From the NCBI GenBank assembly GCA_021531795.1, contig JADYUL010000005.1:1-64000 (forward strand): a DNA stretch of 64,000 bases. Reading direction: 5' to 3'. Shown here one piece after another: positions 46,888-54,830 of this stretch (position 1 is the stretch's first letter; each line of letters starts with the position of its first letter). The notes beneath the pieces are model-generated. The model searched no databases and was not told the DNA's origin. It saw only the letters and a list, made by a program, of their open reading frames with translations. A program made the translations under genes and the position numbers. This DNA comes from Lacrimispora saccharolytica. Lineage in GTDB: Bacteria > Bacillota > Clostridia > Lachnospirales > Lachnospiraceae.

Positions 46888-48594
46888 ATGAAAAAGAGAA
46901 TAATCAGTACATCGTTGGTGCTTACAATAGCACTTTTGGCAGCGGCTTGTGGAAATAAGGCGGAAGAAAATGCAAACGCTTTATCGCAAAACGAACAGCA
47001 GACAGAGGCTGCCTGGCAGGAGAGCGAACAACAGGAAACGGAGAAACAGAATGCCGAAAAGGAGAATGCTGCTGACAGTGGGGAAGAACAGGATGAAAAT
47101 GCTCCTTTAGGTATTTATAAAACGGAGCTTTCGAATTCCTCCTTTGAAATGTTGAACGATAATTACTATTCGCTTTATGCTACAAATGAGTATTTTCTTG
47201 CAGACGAAAAAACTTCACTAAGATATCCAAAACTGGCAGATGCATTAATGCAGTTGAAAGAGCAGAGAGAGCACAATTTTGATATGGCAACAGAAAGCCT
47301 TCTGGATAGTCAGCAGTTCATGATAGAGACAGAAAGCTATCCTATTGATCTGACCGATTATACAGAGTGCAGGGTTCTACGGGCTGACAATGTTTTGTTC
47401 AGTTTTATTGAAACAAATGAAAACTACTATGGCGGAGCCCACGGAATGTACAGTGTGGCCGGTTATGCTTTTGATGTGGAGACCGGGAAGAATCTTTCCT
47501 TTACGGATATTGTTGTGGATGAGACCAAGATAAGGGATCTGATTGCAGAAAAATTGGATGAAGAGTATGGGGATATCTTTTTTGATGATATCCATAACTT
47601 GATCGACCAATATGACTTCAATTCTCTTTGTTGGAGCATAAGTTATTTTGACGTAACATTATATTTTAACCCGTATGATTTGGGGCCTTATGCGTCCGGA
47701 AGCCAGCAGGTTGTTTTCCCTTTTTCAGAATATGCAGACCTGTTTGATGAGAAATATTTATCTGTCCCGGAACAGTTTGTTACCCAGTTAAGTGAGTATG
47801 AGCAATTTTGCATGGATGTGAATGGTGACGGGAAAAATGAAGATATTGTTTTATCGTCAAAATATTTGGAGGACGATTGTTGGTCTGTCCTGATTTCTGT
47901 TGACGGAAAAGAAACAGATTCCGATTCCCGGAGCTATCGTATTGATACGTATTTAATCAAGGTACAGAATAAGGTATATCTTTATTTGTTTGAACATCAT
48001 GAGAATGACTATGTAACTCTGAAAGTGTATGATTTTGCGAAGGAAGATTTTGTAGAAAATGACAATGCGAACCTGTACATACCAGAAAAGAGTAATTTTG
48101 AAGAGAGGGATAATATCTCTTTCTGCGAGAGTACCAGTCCCGTGTTCAGTAATCCGGGAAAGGTCCGCATGGCATCCAGATTAGAAACGTTAAGTACCTA
48201 TCAGGGAACAAAAGAATATCATGTCAATGAAAGTGGTTTGCTTGTCACGGACGATGATTACTATGATGTAGAAGTGTCCTTCCTTATTAAGACTCTGGAA
48301 GACATTCCCTGTCAGATTGTCTCCGGTGAGGAAATGAATACTTCTGAAAGCGGAACGATTCCGGCAGGCACTTTTGTCAAAATAATTTCTGCTACAGAAG
48401 ATAAGGTATTTGTTGTTGAAGCTATAGGATACGCTCCGGATGAGAACAACGATATGTATGGCTTTTATGAGGACGATAATACAAAATACAATACAGAGGA
48501 AATATTCTGCATTCAGTTGGATGAAGAATTCGGTAATACATTGAACGGAAGAGATGTCTGGGAGTTGTTTGATGGATTAATGTATGCAGGGTAG
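46888..48594 (+). CDS. DUF3298/RsiV-type secreted lipoprotein
   Basis: Lipoprotein signal with lipobox LLAAAC (residues 13-18 of the protein read from ATG 46888), followed by a Gln/Glu/Ala-rich spacer. Residues ~80-300 resemble the DUF4163/DUF3298 pair (ETNENYYGGAHGMYSVAGYAFDVETGKNLSFTDIV) found in RsiV and PdaC-like proteins, which bind lysozyme or wall material. Then comes a block with DVNGDGKNEDIV, as in FG-GAP/calcium-loop proteins, and a ~150-residue C-terminus that I do not recognise. The open frame begins at 46822, but the signal peptide begins at 46888. It stands between a terminator and the next promoter. Confidence 0.72.
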   Translation: MKKRIISTSLVLTIALLAAACGNKAEENANALSQNEQQTEAAWQESEQQETEKQNAEKENAADSGEEQDENAPLGIYKTELSNSSFEMLNDNYYSLYATNEYFLADEKTSLRYPKLADALMQLKEQREHNFDMATESLLDSQQFMIETESYPIDLTDYTECRVLRADNVLFSFIETNENYYGGAHGMYSVAGYAFDVETGKNLSFTDIVVDETKIRDLIAEKLDEEYGDIFFDDIHNLIDQYDFNSLCWSISYFDVTLYFNPYDLGPYASGSQQVVFPFSEYADLFDEKYLSVPEQFVTQLSEYEQFCMDVNGDGKNEDIVLSSKYLEDDCWSVLISVDGKETDSDSRSYRIDTYLIKVQNKVYLYLFEHHENDYVTLKVYDFAKEDFVENDNANLYIPEKSNFEERDNISFCESTSPVFSNPGKVRMASRLETLSTYQGTKEYHVNESGLLVTDDDYYDVEVSFLIKTLEDIPCQIVSGEEMNTSESGTIPAGTFVKIISATEDKVFVVEAIGYAPDENNDMYGFYEDDNTKYNTEEIFCIQLDEEFGNTLNGRDVWELFDGLMYAG

Positions 48595-48668
48595 TACGGA
48601 GCCATAGGACCATTACTATACGGGTGGTGAAGAAGTGTTTCCCGATATGGAACGGGACAGGAGTATTG

Positions 48669-48698
48669 TTGAATGAATTGAATTAAATAAAGTATAAT
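48669..48698 (+). promoter_or_regulatory. Candidate promoter for the polytopic membrane protein
   Basis: TTGAAT (48669-48674), 18 nt, TATAAT (48693-48698). The leader that follows contains an imperfect hairpin CTTGTTGTTAGG ... CCTAACAAG (48718-48751) without a T run. Confidence 0.55.
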
Positions 48699-48814
48699 AT
48701 TTTTGAGAACTTGCAAGCTTGTTGTTAGGACTGATGGATTAGCCTAACAAGTATGAAAAGACAGTTCTGAAAAAAGACGGACAGATAATAACACTCTGAG
48801 GGAGGAATACTGCT

Positions 48815-50806
48815 TTGAAACAAAGTAGATGTAATGAAAAAATAAGAAAATTAATCCCATATGTGGTGATTTTGGGACTTGTGATCTTTACAGAGATTTT
48901 TGTTTTCAATTTTTCCACGTGGAAAACGATGTCATGTGAACCAATCACTCTTTCTGTGGATGAATATACAGATGAAAGCGGATTGTACGATACAGGATGT
49001 TTTAATATAAATGACGATGTCAAGAATGTTAACGTTGATTTATCCGTCACAGGCTATGACCGTGCAAATGTCACTGTAGCACTGACGGATGAAGGAGATT
49101 ATTACGTCTATGAACTGCCTCAATACGAAATTGTTCCGGGAGTAGAAGGAGACGGGTATCGAAATATATATCCATTTGGAAAAGTCTCTACGATACAGAT
49201 TACTGTATCGGTTCCGGAGGGGGCTTCGGCTCATATTTCTTCCATCAAGGTAAATGACAATCGTCCGCTGGATGTTAAATTTGTGCGTGTGGGAGTACTC
49301 TTTCTGCTGATTTCTTTAGGGTATATTGTTTTTTCTGATGGAATGCTTATGAAAGCAGTCTGTATGCGTGGTAATAAATATCAGCTTTTACTGGTTGCTG
49401 CAGTTATGTTTTTCGTAATGTTTTTGGGATTTCTTTTGGTAAAGAGTAATCCGGTGTGCGTGAATTCGCCATGGCCTCATCATAAACAATATCAAGAACT
49501 TGCACATGCCATGAAGCAGGGTACTGTTGTGATAGATGACAGACCGGATATGGCATTATTGGAAAAGGAAAATCCATATGATACCATAGCACTATTGGCA
49601 GAAAACATACCGTTTCGCATGGATTATGCTTTTTATAACGGGAACTATTATGTTTACTTTGGAATAATCCCGGAGCTTCTGTTTTTTCTTCCGCATTATT
49701 TGTTGACAGGTCAGGATTTACAGAATTATATAGTCGTTTTTCTCTTCTACTGTATGATGGTAGTCGGTATTTTCGGAACCCTGTGGGAACTGGCACTTCA
49801 TTTGGGGAAAAGAATGCCTTTTATTTTTTATCTGATCCTAGGGGTTTCAGTAAGTTTGCTGTCAAATTATGTTTTTATGCTTGGAAGACCGGATATTTAT
49901 AATATTCCTATTATTGCGAGCAATGCCTTTGCTTTTTTAGGAACATTCTTTTGGATGCGTGCATTGTGGACGGAAAGGTATACAAGCCTATGTTATGCTG
50001 CGGGATCATTTTGTATGGCCTGTATTGCCGGATGCAGACCGCAGATGCTTTTATATGTAATAGCAATTTTCTGCGCACTGTTTGTTCCGTTGTTGCTTAA
50101 TAAGGAATGGAGGAAAACTATTTCGTGGCAGAAAGCCGTTTCCTTTGTTCTGCCGTTTATCGCGGTGGGAGCGATCGTGTTCTGGTATAATCAGGCACGT
50201 TTTGGCTCCGGTTTTGAATTTGGAGCCACCTATAGTCTTACCACTAATGATATGAACCACCGGGGATTTAATTTTTCAAGAGTATTCCGCGGATTGTACA
50301 GCTTTTTGCTTCAGCCGCCTGTGATTCACAGTACATTTCCGTTTTTGGAATCATGTGAACTGGATGGTAACTATATGGGAAAGAATATAGTAGAATTCTG
50401 TTATGGAGGCTTATTTGCTGTCAGTCCTTTATTGCTTGGTCTTTTGTATATCCCTTTGGGAGGATACATGCATTGCACTAAGGACGAAAGAAGATTGGTT
50501 TCAGGCTTATGTCTGACTTCTGTAATAATCGCAGCATTTGACATCAATGCCGCCGGCATTTTACAACGATACATGGGGGATATGGTTTTCGGTTTTTCAT
50601 TAGCGGCAGTGATTGTTTTGTTTGGTATGTTGGATCGTTATCGAGAAAGCAAGATATATTTGTGGATTGCAAAAGTAATATATCTGGCAGTGATCTGCGG
50701 ACTTATGTTTTCTTTTCTTGTAGTAATTACATCCGCAGGCGGTATTTCATTGGAAAAGTATAACCCTGTACTGTTTCATTGGATTAGAACGTATTTTGAT
50801 TTTTAA
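48815..50806 (+). CDS. Large polytopic membrane protein, possible GT-C-type glycosyltransferase
   Basis: 663 residues. One N-terminal helix is followed by an extracytoplasmic ~120-residue beta-rich region (~40-155) and then about ten to twelve helices. The loop AENIPFRMDYAFYNGNYYVYFGIIPELLFFLPHYLLTG and the Arg/Pro-containing short loops are reminiscent of GT39/GT-C transferases that use polyprenyl-phosphate sugars, but no diagnostic DD/ED motif is certain. It starts at TTG 48815 behind GAGGGAGGA. A wall- or polysaccharide-related role is a guess; codon use is A/T rich like its left neighbours. Confidence 0.65.
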   Translation: MKQSRCNEKIRKLIPYVVILGLVIFTEIFVFNFSTWKTMSCEPITLSVDEYTDESGLYDTGCFNINDDVKNVNVDLSVTGYDRANVTVALTDEGDYYVYELPQYEIVPGVEGDGYRNIYPFGKVSTIQITVSVPEGASAHISSIKVNDNRPLDVKFVRVGVLFLLISLGYIVFSDGMLMKAVCMRGNKYQLLLVAAVMFFVMFLGFLLVKSNPVCVNSPWPHHKQYQELAHAMKQGTVVIDDRPDMALLEKENPYDTIALLAENIPFRMDYAFYNGNYYVYFGIIPELLFFLPHYLLTGQDLQNYIVVFLFYCMMVVGIFGTLWELALHLGKRMPFIFYLILGVSVSLLSNYVFMLGRPDIYNIPIIASNAFAFLGTFFWMRALWTERYTSLCYAAGSFCMACIAGCRPQMLLYVIAIFCALFVPLLLNKEWRKTISWQKAVSFVLPFIAVGAIVFWYNQARFGSGFEFGATYSLTTNDMNHRGFNFSRVFRGLYSFLLQPPVIHSTFPFLESCELDGNYMGKNIVEFCYGGLFAVSPLLLGLLYIPLGGYMHCTKDERRLVSGLCLTSVIIAAFDINAAGILQRYMGDMVFGFSLAAVIVLFGMLDRYRESKIYLWIAKVIYLAVICGLMFSFLVVITSAGGISLEKYNPVLFHWIRTYFDF

Positions 50807-50830
50807 GAGAAAAACAGGATAAACAACAGT

Positions 50831-51955
50831 ATGAACAAGAAAGTAATTGTTGCAGGGCATATATGTTTGGACATAACTCCGCTATTTCCGCCCCAAAAAG
50901 GTATGAAGGTATCGGATATCCTGCTTCCGGGCAAACTAATTGAAATGGAGGGTGTGAATGTAAACACCGGAGGAGCTGTGGCTAACACCGGACTGGCTAT
51001 GAAACTTCTGGGAGTGGATGTCTCTCTCATGGGCAAGGTCGGGAACGACACCTTTGGTGAGATGATCCTAAACATCCTGGATAAATATGACGCAAATACC
51101 GGAATGATTGTAGCGGATAACGAGTCAACATCTTATTCAGTGGTTCTTGCAATGCCGGGCATTGACCGAATCTTTCTTCACAATCCGGGCGCAAACTGCA
51201 CGTTTTGTGCAGCAGATATTTCAAAGAAGGATATGGAAGGTACAGCGCTCCTTCACTTTGGATACCCGCCATTGATGAAATCGATGTATGAGAATGAAGG
51301 CAAAGAATTAGTTTGCCTCATGAAGAAAGCAAAAGATTATGGCGTTGCAACATCTCTGGATATGGCTGCGGTGGATGAGAATTCGTCGGCAGGCAGAGTA
51401 GATTGGAATACAATCATTCGTAATGTGATTCCATATGTGGACTTCTTCGTTCCGAGCGTGGAGGAATTATGCTTCATGCTGGATAAGGAACGCTTTAAGA
51501 CCTGGTGCGACAGAGCCGACGGAAGAGATATTACGGAGATACTTGATATTGATAAGGATGTAAAACCACTAGCCGATATTTGTATGGCATATGGCGCCAA
51601 AATCCTCTTAATTAAGTGCGGCGCAGCCGGAATGTATTACCGAACAGGAGATGTGGAAGTACTCAAGTCGGTTGGAGAGGGTGCAGGACTGAATCCCAAT
51701 CTGTGGGCTAACAAAGAAGGTTTTGAAAAAAGTTACATTCCTGACAGAATACTATCCGGAACCGGAGCAGGAGATACCAGCATAGCTGCGTTCCTGACTG
51801 CAATGCTTGAGGGATGCCCGATAGAAGAGGCAATGCATCTGGCAGCAGCAGAGGGCGCTTCATGTGTGGCTTCATTCGATGCGCTTGGTGGTATAAAAAC
51901 TCTTGAAAAGCTACGTCAAAAGATTGCGGATGGCTGGAAAAAATATGATGATTAA
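50831..51955 (+). CDS. PfkB-family carbohydrate kinase
   Basis: Ribokinase-like sugar kinase of 374 residues. N-terminal signature AGHICLDITPLFP ... NTGGAVANTGLAMKLLG and the C-terminal ATP/anion-hole motif LSGTGAGDTSIAAFL with catalytic Asp. Slightly longer than typical ribokinase, with an insert around the DITEILDIDKDVKPLAD segment. It is 19 bp ahead of a class II aldolase gene, so the pair probably phosphorylates and then cleaves a ketose or related sugar (fructose, tagatose or similar). The sugar is not determinable. Confidence 0.9.
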   Translation: MNKKVIVAGHICLDITPLFPPQKGMKVSDILLPGKLIEMEGVNVNTGGAVANTGLAMKLLGVDVSLMGKVGNDTFGEMILNILDKYDANTGMIVADNESTSYSVVLAMPGIDRIFLHNPGANCTFCAADISKKDMEGTALLHFGYPPLMKSMYENEGKELVCLMKKAKDYGVATSLDMAAVDENSSAGRVDWNTIIRNVIPYVDFFVPSVEELCFMLDKERFKTWCDRADGRDITEILDIDKDVKPLADICMAYGAKILLIKCGAAGMYYRTGDVEVLKSVGEGAGLNPNLWANKEGFEKSYIPDRILSGTGAGDTSIAAFLTAMLEGCPIEEAMHLAAAEGASCVASFDALGGIKTLEKLRQKIADGWKKYDD

Positions 51956-51974
51956 TATACAGAGGTGACAGGAT

Positions 51975-52823
51975 ATGCTGGTTTCAATGAAGGAAATATT
52001 GAGTTTAGCAAAAGAAAACGGATATGGTGTTGGATTCTTTAATGCAGTTAATGTGGAGATGGCCAGAGCGGTTATTGAGACAGCACAAGAACTCCATTCA
52101 CCTGTGATTGTTGGAACGGCAGAGGTTTTGCTTCCTGCAATGGACCTTAAGAGGGTGGCAGATTATCTTATTCCACTTGCAAAAGAAGCCTCAGTACCCG
52201 TATGTGTGCACTATGACCATGGTCTGACCTTCGACAGATGTATGGAGGCAATAAAACTTGGATTTACCTCTATTATGTACGACTGCTCTACATTAAGCTT
52301 TGAAGACAACGTAGAAAAGGTTGCAGAGATGGTCAGAATATGCCATTCAGTCGGAGTTACAGTAGAAGGTGAACTGGGTCATGTCGGAGACAATGACGGT
52401 GTAGGTAAGCTTGAGAATCCAAGTGATTATTATACCGACCCGGAAGTGGCAGGAGAATACGCTGAACATACCGGAGTGGATGCTTTGGCAGTAGCAGTAG
52501 GTAATGCCCACGGGGATTATAAGTTTCCGCCAAAACTGGACTTTGAAAGAATAGAACAGATTGCTCATATGACCAATTTGCCATTAGTTCTTCACGGAGG
52601 AAGTGGACTCTCTGACAGCGATTTTCAGACAGCGGTCGCTAAGGGTATCTGTAAGGTGAATATATTTACAGATATAGATAAGGCAGGTAAGGCAGGAATC
52701 GAAGCGGGTCTTGCAGCAGGTGCAAAGACTATGATGGGTCTGATACCATATGAAATAAATGCAATGAAGGCAGTAGTTGCAGAGAAAATAAAACTGTTCG
52801 GATCGGTAAACAGAGCAAACTAA
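51975..52823 (+). CDS. Class II ketose-bisphosphate aldolase
   Basis: Zinc-dependent aldolase of 282 residues (FbaA/KbaY/GatY family). Metal and catalytic marks: VCVHYDHG (His, Asp), GELGHVGDND, AVAVGNAHGDYKFPPKLDF and LHGGSGL. It splits a ketohexose bisphosphate to dihydroxyacetone phosphate and an aldehyde. It follows the PfkB kinase gene and should act on its product. A GAGGTGACAGG ribosome site precedes the start. Confidence 0.93.
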   Translation: MLVSMKEILSLAKENGYGVGFFNAVNVEMARAVIETAQELHSPVIVGTAEVLLPAMDLKRVADYLIPLAKEASVPVCVHYDHGLTFDRCMEAIKLGFTSIMYDCSTLSFEDNVEKVAEMVRICHSVGVTVEGELGHVGDNDGVGKLENPSDYYTDPEVAGEYAEHTGVDALAVAVGNAHGDYKFPPKLDFERIEQIAHMTNLPLVLHGGSGLSDSDFQTAVAKGICKVNIFTDIDKAGKAGIEAGLAAGAKTMMGLIPYEINAMKAVVAEKIKLFGSVNRAN

Positions 52824-52836
52824 GGATATTGTTACA

Positions 52837-52923
52837 ATGTTGAAGACCACTTTATTTTTCGATATTCTGAAGTGTTTTGACGAATTCTTAAAGGTTATGG
52901 AAGAGTATCCGGATGTTTCTTAA
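52837..52923 (+). CDS. Possible 28-residue small protein
   Basis: ATG 52837 to TAA 52923, reading MLKTTLFFDILKCFDEFLK then VMEEYPDVS: an amphipathic helix. TAAGGAT lies upstream at about 8 nt. It fills most of the gap between the aldolase and tcdA. A similar ACAATGTTGA sequence recurs just before tcdA. No family is recognised, and it may be chance. Confidence 0.25.
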   Translation: MLKTTLFFDILKCFDEFLKVMEEYPDVS

Positions 52924-52953
52924 GAACCATATAACAATGTTGAGGAAATAATA

Positions 52954-53706
52954 ATGTTAGATCAGTTTTCAAGGACAGAGCTTTTGCTGGGTGAAGAAGC
53001 AATGGAGAAGTTAAGAACTTCAAGGGTTGCGGTCTTTGGTATTGGCGGAGTTGGCGGTTATGTCTGCGAGGCTTTGGTAAGAAGCGGAGTGGGCAATTTT
53101 GACCTAATAGATGATGATAAAGTATGTCTGACCAATATTAACAGACAGATTATTGCAACGAGGAAGACGGTTGGAAAATACAAGGTTGATGTCATGGAAG
53201 ATCGGATGAAGGATATAAATCCGGACGTGAATGTGACGGGACATAAGTGCTTCTTTCTTCCGGAAAACGCTGAAGAATTCGATTTCGAGAACTACAGTTA
53301 TGTGGTTGACGCTGTTGATACGGTAACAGCCAAACTTGAACTCGTGATGAAGTGTCGGGAAAAGGGGGTGCCGATTATTAGTTCAATGGGCGCCGGCAAT
53401 AAGCTTGATGCGAGTGCATTCAGAGTGGCAGATATATATGATACAAAGGTGTGTCCGCTTGCCAAGGTGATGAGGCGGGAACTCAAGAAACGAGGTGTTG
53501 ACAGACTGAAGGTTGTATATTCCGAAGAAAAGCCGATAAGTCCGATCGATGATATGGTAATCAGCTGCAGAAGTAATTGTATATCTTCTACGGGAGATAC
53601 TCATAAATGTACAGAGAGAAGGGCAATTCCCGGTAGCGTAGCCTTTGTTCCATCCGTTGTGGGACTTATTATCGCAGGAGAGGTTATTAAGGACCTTATC
53701 AAATAA
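52954..53706 (+). CDS. tcdA: tRNA threonylcarbamoyladenosine dehydratase
   Basis: ThiF/E1-like ATPase that cyclises t6A37 to ct6A in ANN-decoding tRNAs. The 250 residues show FSRTELLLGEEAMEKL, the nucleotide loop VFGIGGVGGYVCEALVRSGVG, DDDKVCLTNINRQI and KMCPLAKVMRRELK-type core residues (here VCPLAKVMRRELKKRG). The start is ATG 52954 behind TTGAGGAAA. It is convergent with the TauE-type gene 15 bp away. Confidence 0.92.
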   Translation: MLDQFSRTELLLGEEAMEKLRTSRVAVFGIGGVGGYVCEALVRSGVGNFDLIDDDKVCLTNINRQIIATRKTVGKYKVDVMEDRMKDINPDVNVTGHKCFFLPENAEEFDFENYSYVVDAVDTVTAKLELVMKCREKGVPIISSMGAGNKLDASAFRVADIYDTKVCPLAKVMRRELKKRGVDRLKVVYSEEKPISPIDDMVISCRSNCISSTGDTHKCTERRAIPGSVAFVPSVVGLIIAGEVIKDLIK

Positions 53707-53721
53707 CTGCTTGTCAGATAT

Positions 53722-54495
53722 TTACAGGAACCTGAATCCCATAATTACAATTCCAAGAATGACAAGTACAGCGCCTGTGGCACGATTGAGTGTTGCAGGC
53801 GTTGCTTTGTTGGCAAAACGAGCCGCAACGCGGGCCCAGAACAAGGTGAAGACAACGCAGAGAATCAGTACTGTTAAGTCGGGGGCACCACCTATTCTAA
53901 AGTGAGACAACGCGCCTGTTAAGGCAGTAAAGGCCATGATGAATACGCTTGTACCTACAGCGGTCTTTAGTTCATATCCCAGAACAGAGGTCAGGATGAG
54001 CAGCATCATCATTCCGCCGCCTGCACCTACGAAGCCACATATAAAACCAATCACAATACCACAGAGAATGGACTGAACAATTCTTTTACCCACAGAAACA
54101 TTTTTCATGCCTTCCTTTGTATTCATCACCGGTTTAATTAAGAATTTGATGCCCAGCAGGAAGGTCATACATACGGAAAAACCTCCCATGGTGTTTGAGG
54201 GAACCAGACTTGATATGTAGCTTCCGACAACCGTAAAGATAAGTACACAGGTCATCATTATAACACCGTTTCTAATATCAAGATTCTTATTCTTTCCATA
54301 GGTATAAGCTGATACGGCACTTGCCAAGACATCGGATGCCAGCGCTATACCAACTGCCATATACGGCTCCATTCCCAGGAAGGTAATAAGCATGGGACTG
54401 ATAACGGCGGCAGCACTCATGCCTGCAAAGCCCGTACCGAGACCGGCCCCCATTCCCGCAAAAAATGTAACCAACAGCGTAATAAGAATATTCAT
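53722..54495 (-). CDS. TauE/SafE family anion permease
   Basis: Integral membrane protein with about eight helices in two repeats; each repeat has the Gly-rich family motif (GAGLGTGFAGMSAAAVISPML near the start; GFVGAGGGMMMLLILTSVLGYELKTAVGTSV in the second half). Members export or import sulfite, sulfoacetate or other organic anions. Two ATGs lie close; GGGAG is spaced for ATG 54495 (257 aa), while the upstream one at 54504 nearly touches the ribosome site. The substrate is unknown. Confidence 0.9.
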   Translation of the reverse strand: MNILITLLVTFFAGMGAGLGTGFAGMSAAAVISPMLITFLGMEPYMAVGIALASDVLASAVSAYTYGKNKNLDIRNGVIMMTCVLIFTVVGSYISSLVPSNTMGGFSVCMTFLLGIKFLIKPVMNTKEGMKNVSVGKRIVQSILCGIVIGFICGFVGAGGGMMMLLILTSVLGYELKTAVGTSVFIMAFTALTGALSHFRIGGAPDLTVLILCVVFTLFWARVAARFANKATPATLNRATGAVLVILGIVIMGFRFL

Positions 54496-54534
54496 ATGTA
54501 CCATCTCCCGAAACTATACTTTTACATCCCCTAC

Positions 54535-54563
54535 ACTATATCACCGGGGAAAGATTAGGACAA
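54535..54563 (-). promoter_or_regulatory. Promoter of the TauE/SafE gene
   Basis: On the minus strand TTGTCC (54558-54563), 17 nt, TATAGT (54535-54540), about 40 bp before the start codon. Confidence 0.7.
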
Positions 54564-54726
54564 ATTAAAAAAGTATAAATCATACATTCACTTTTAGTCC
54601 CCAAATATGTCGTTTCGTCCCTTTTCTGTTGGCGAACGATAGCCTTTATGCTAGTATTTGCGAAGGGGAATTTTCATACATTATTCGTGGGACACACGCC
54701 ATGTAATAAGGGAAGATGATTAGGGC

Positions 54727-54760
54727 AGAAAAGAATCCGGCATTTGTCGGATTCTTTTCT
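54727..54760 (-). terminator. Hairpin downstream of the galactoside operon
   Basis: AGAAAAGAATCCG (54727-54739) pairs perfectly with CGGATTCTTTTCT (54748-54760). It lies about 70 bp after the GH36 stop (minus strand) and its arm ends in a T-rich stretch. Apart from this hairpin and the TauE promoter, nothing else was seen in 54496-54830. Confidence 0.6.
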
Positions 54761-54830
54761 GGTTTTATGACTTATATGAGAAATATATGCAGATGTTATA
54801 ATTAAAAAGTGCTCCGTCCTGACTATTGCT

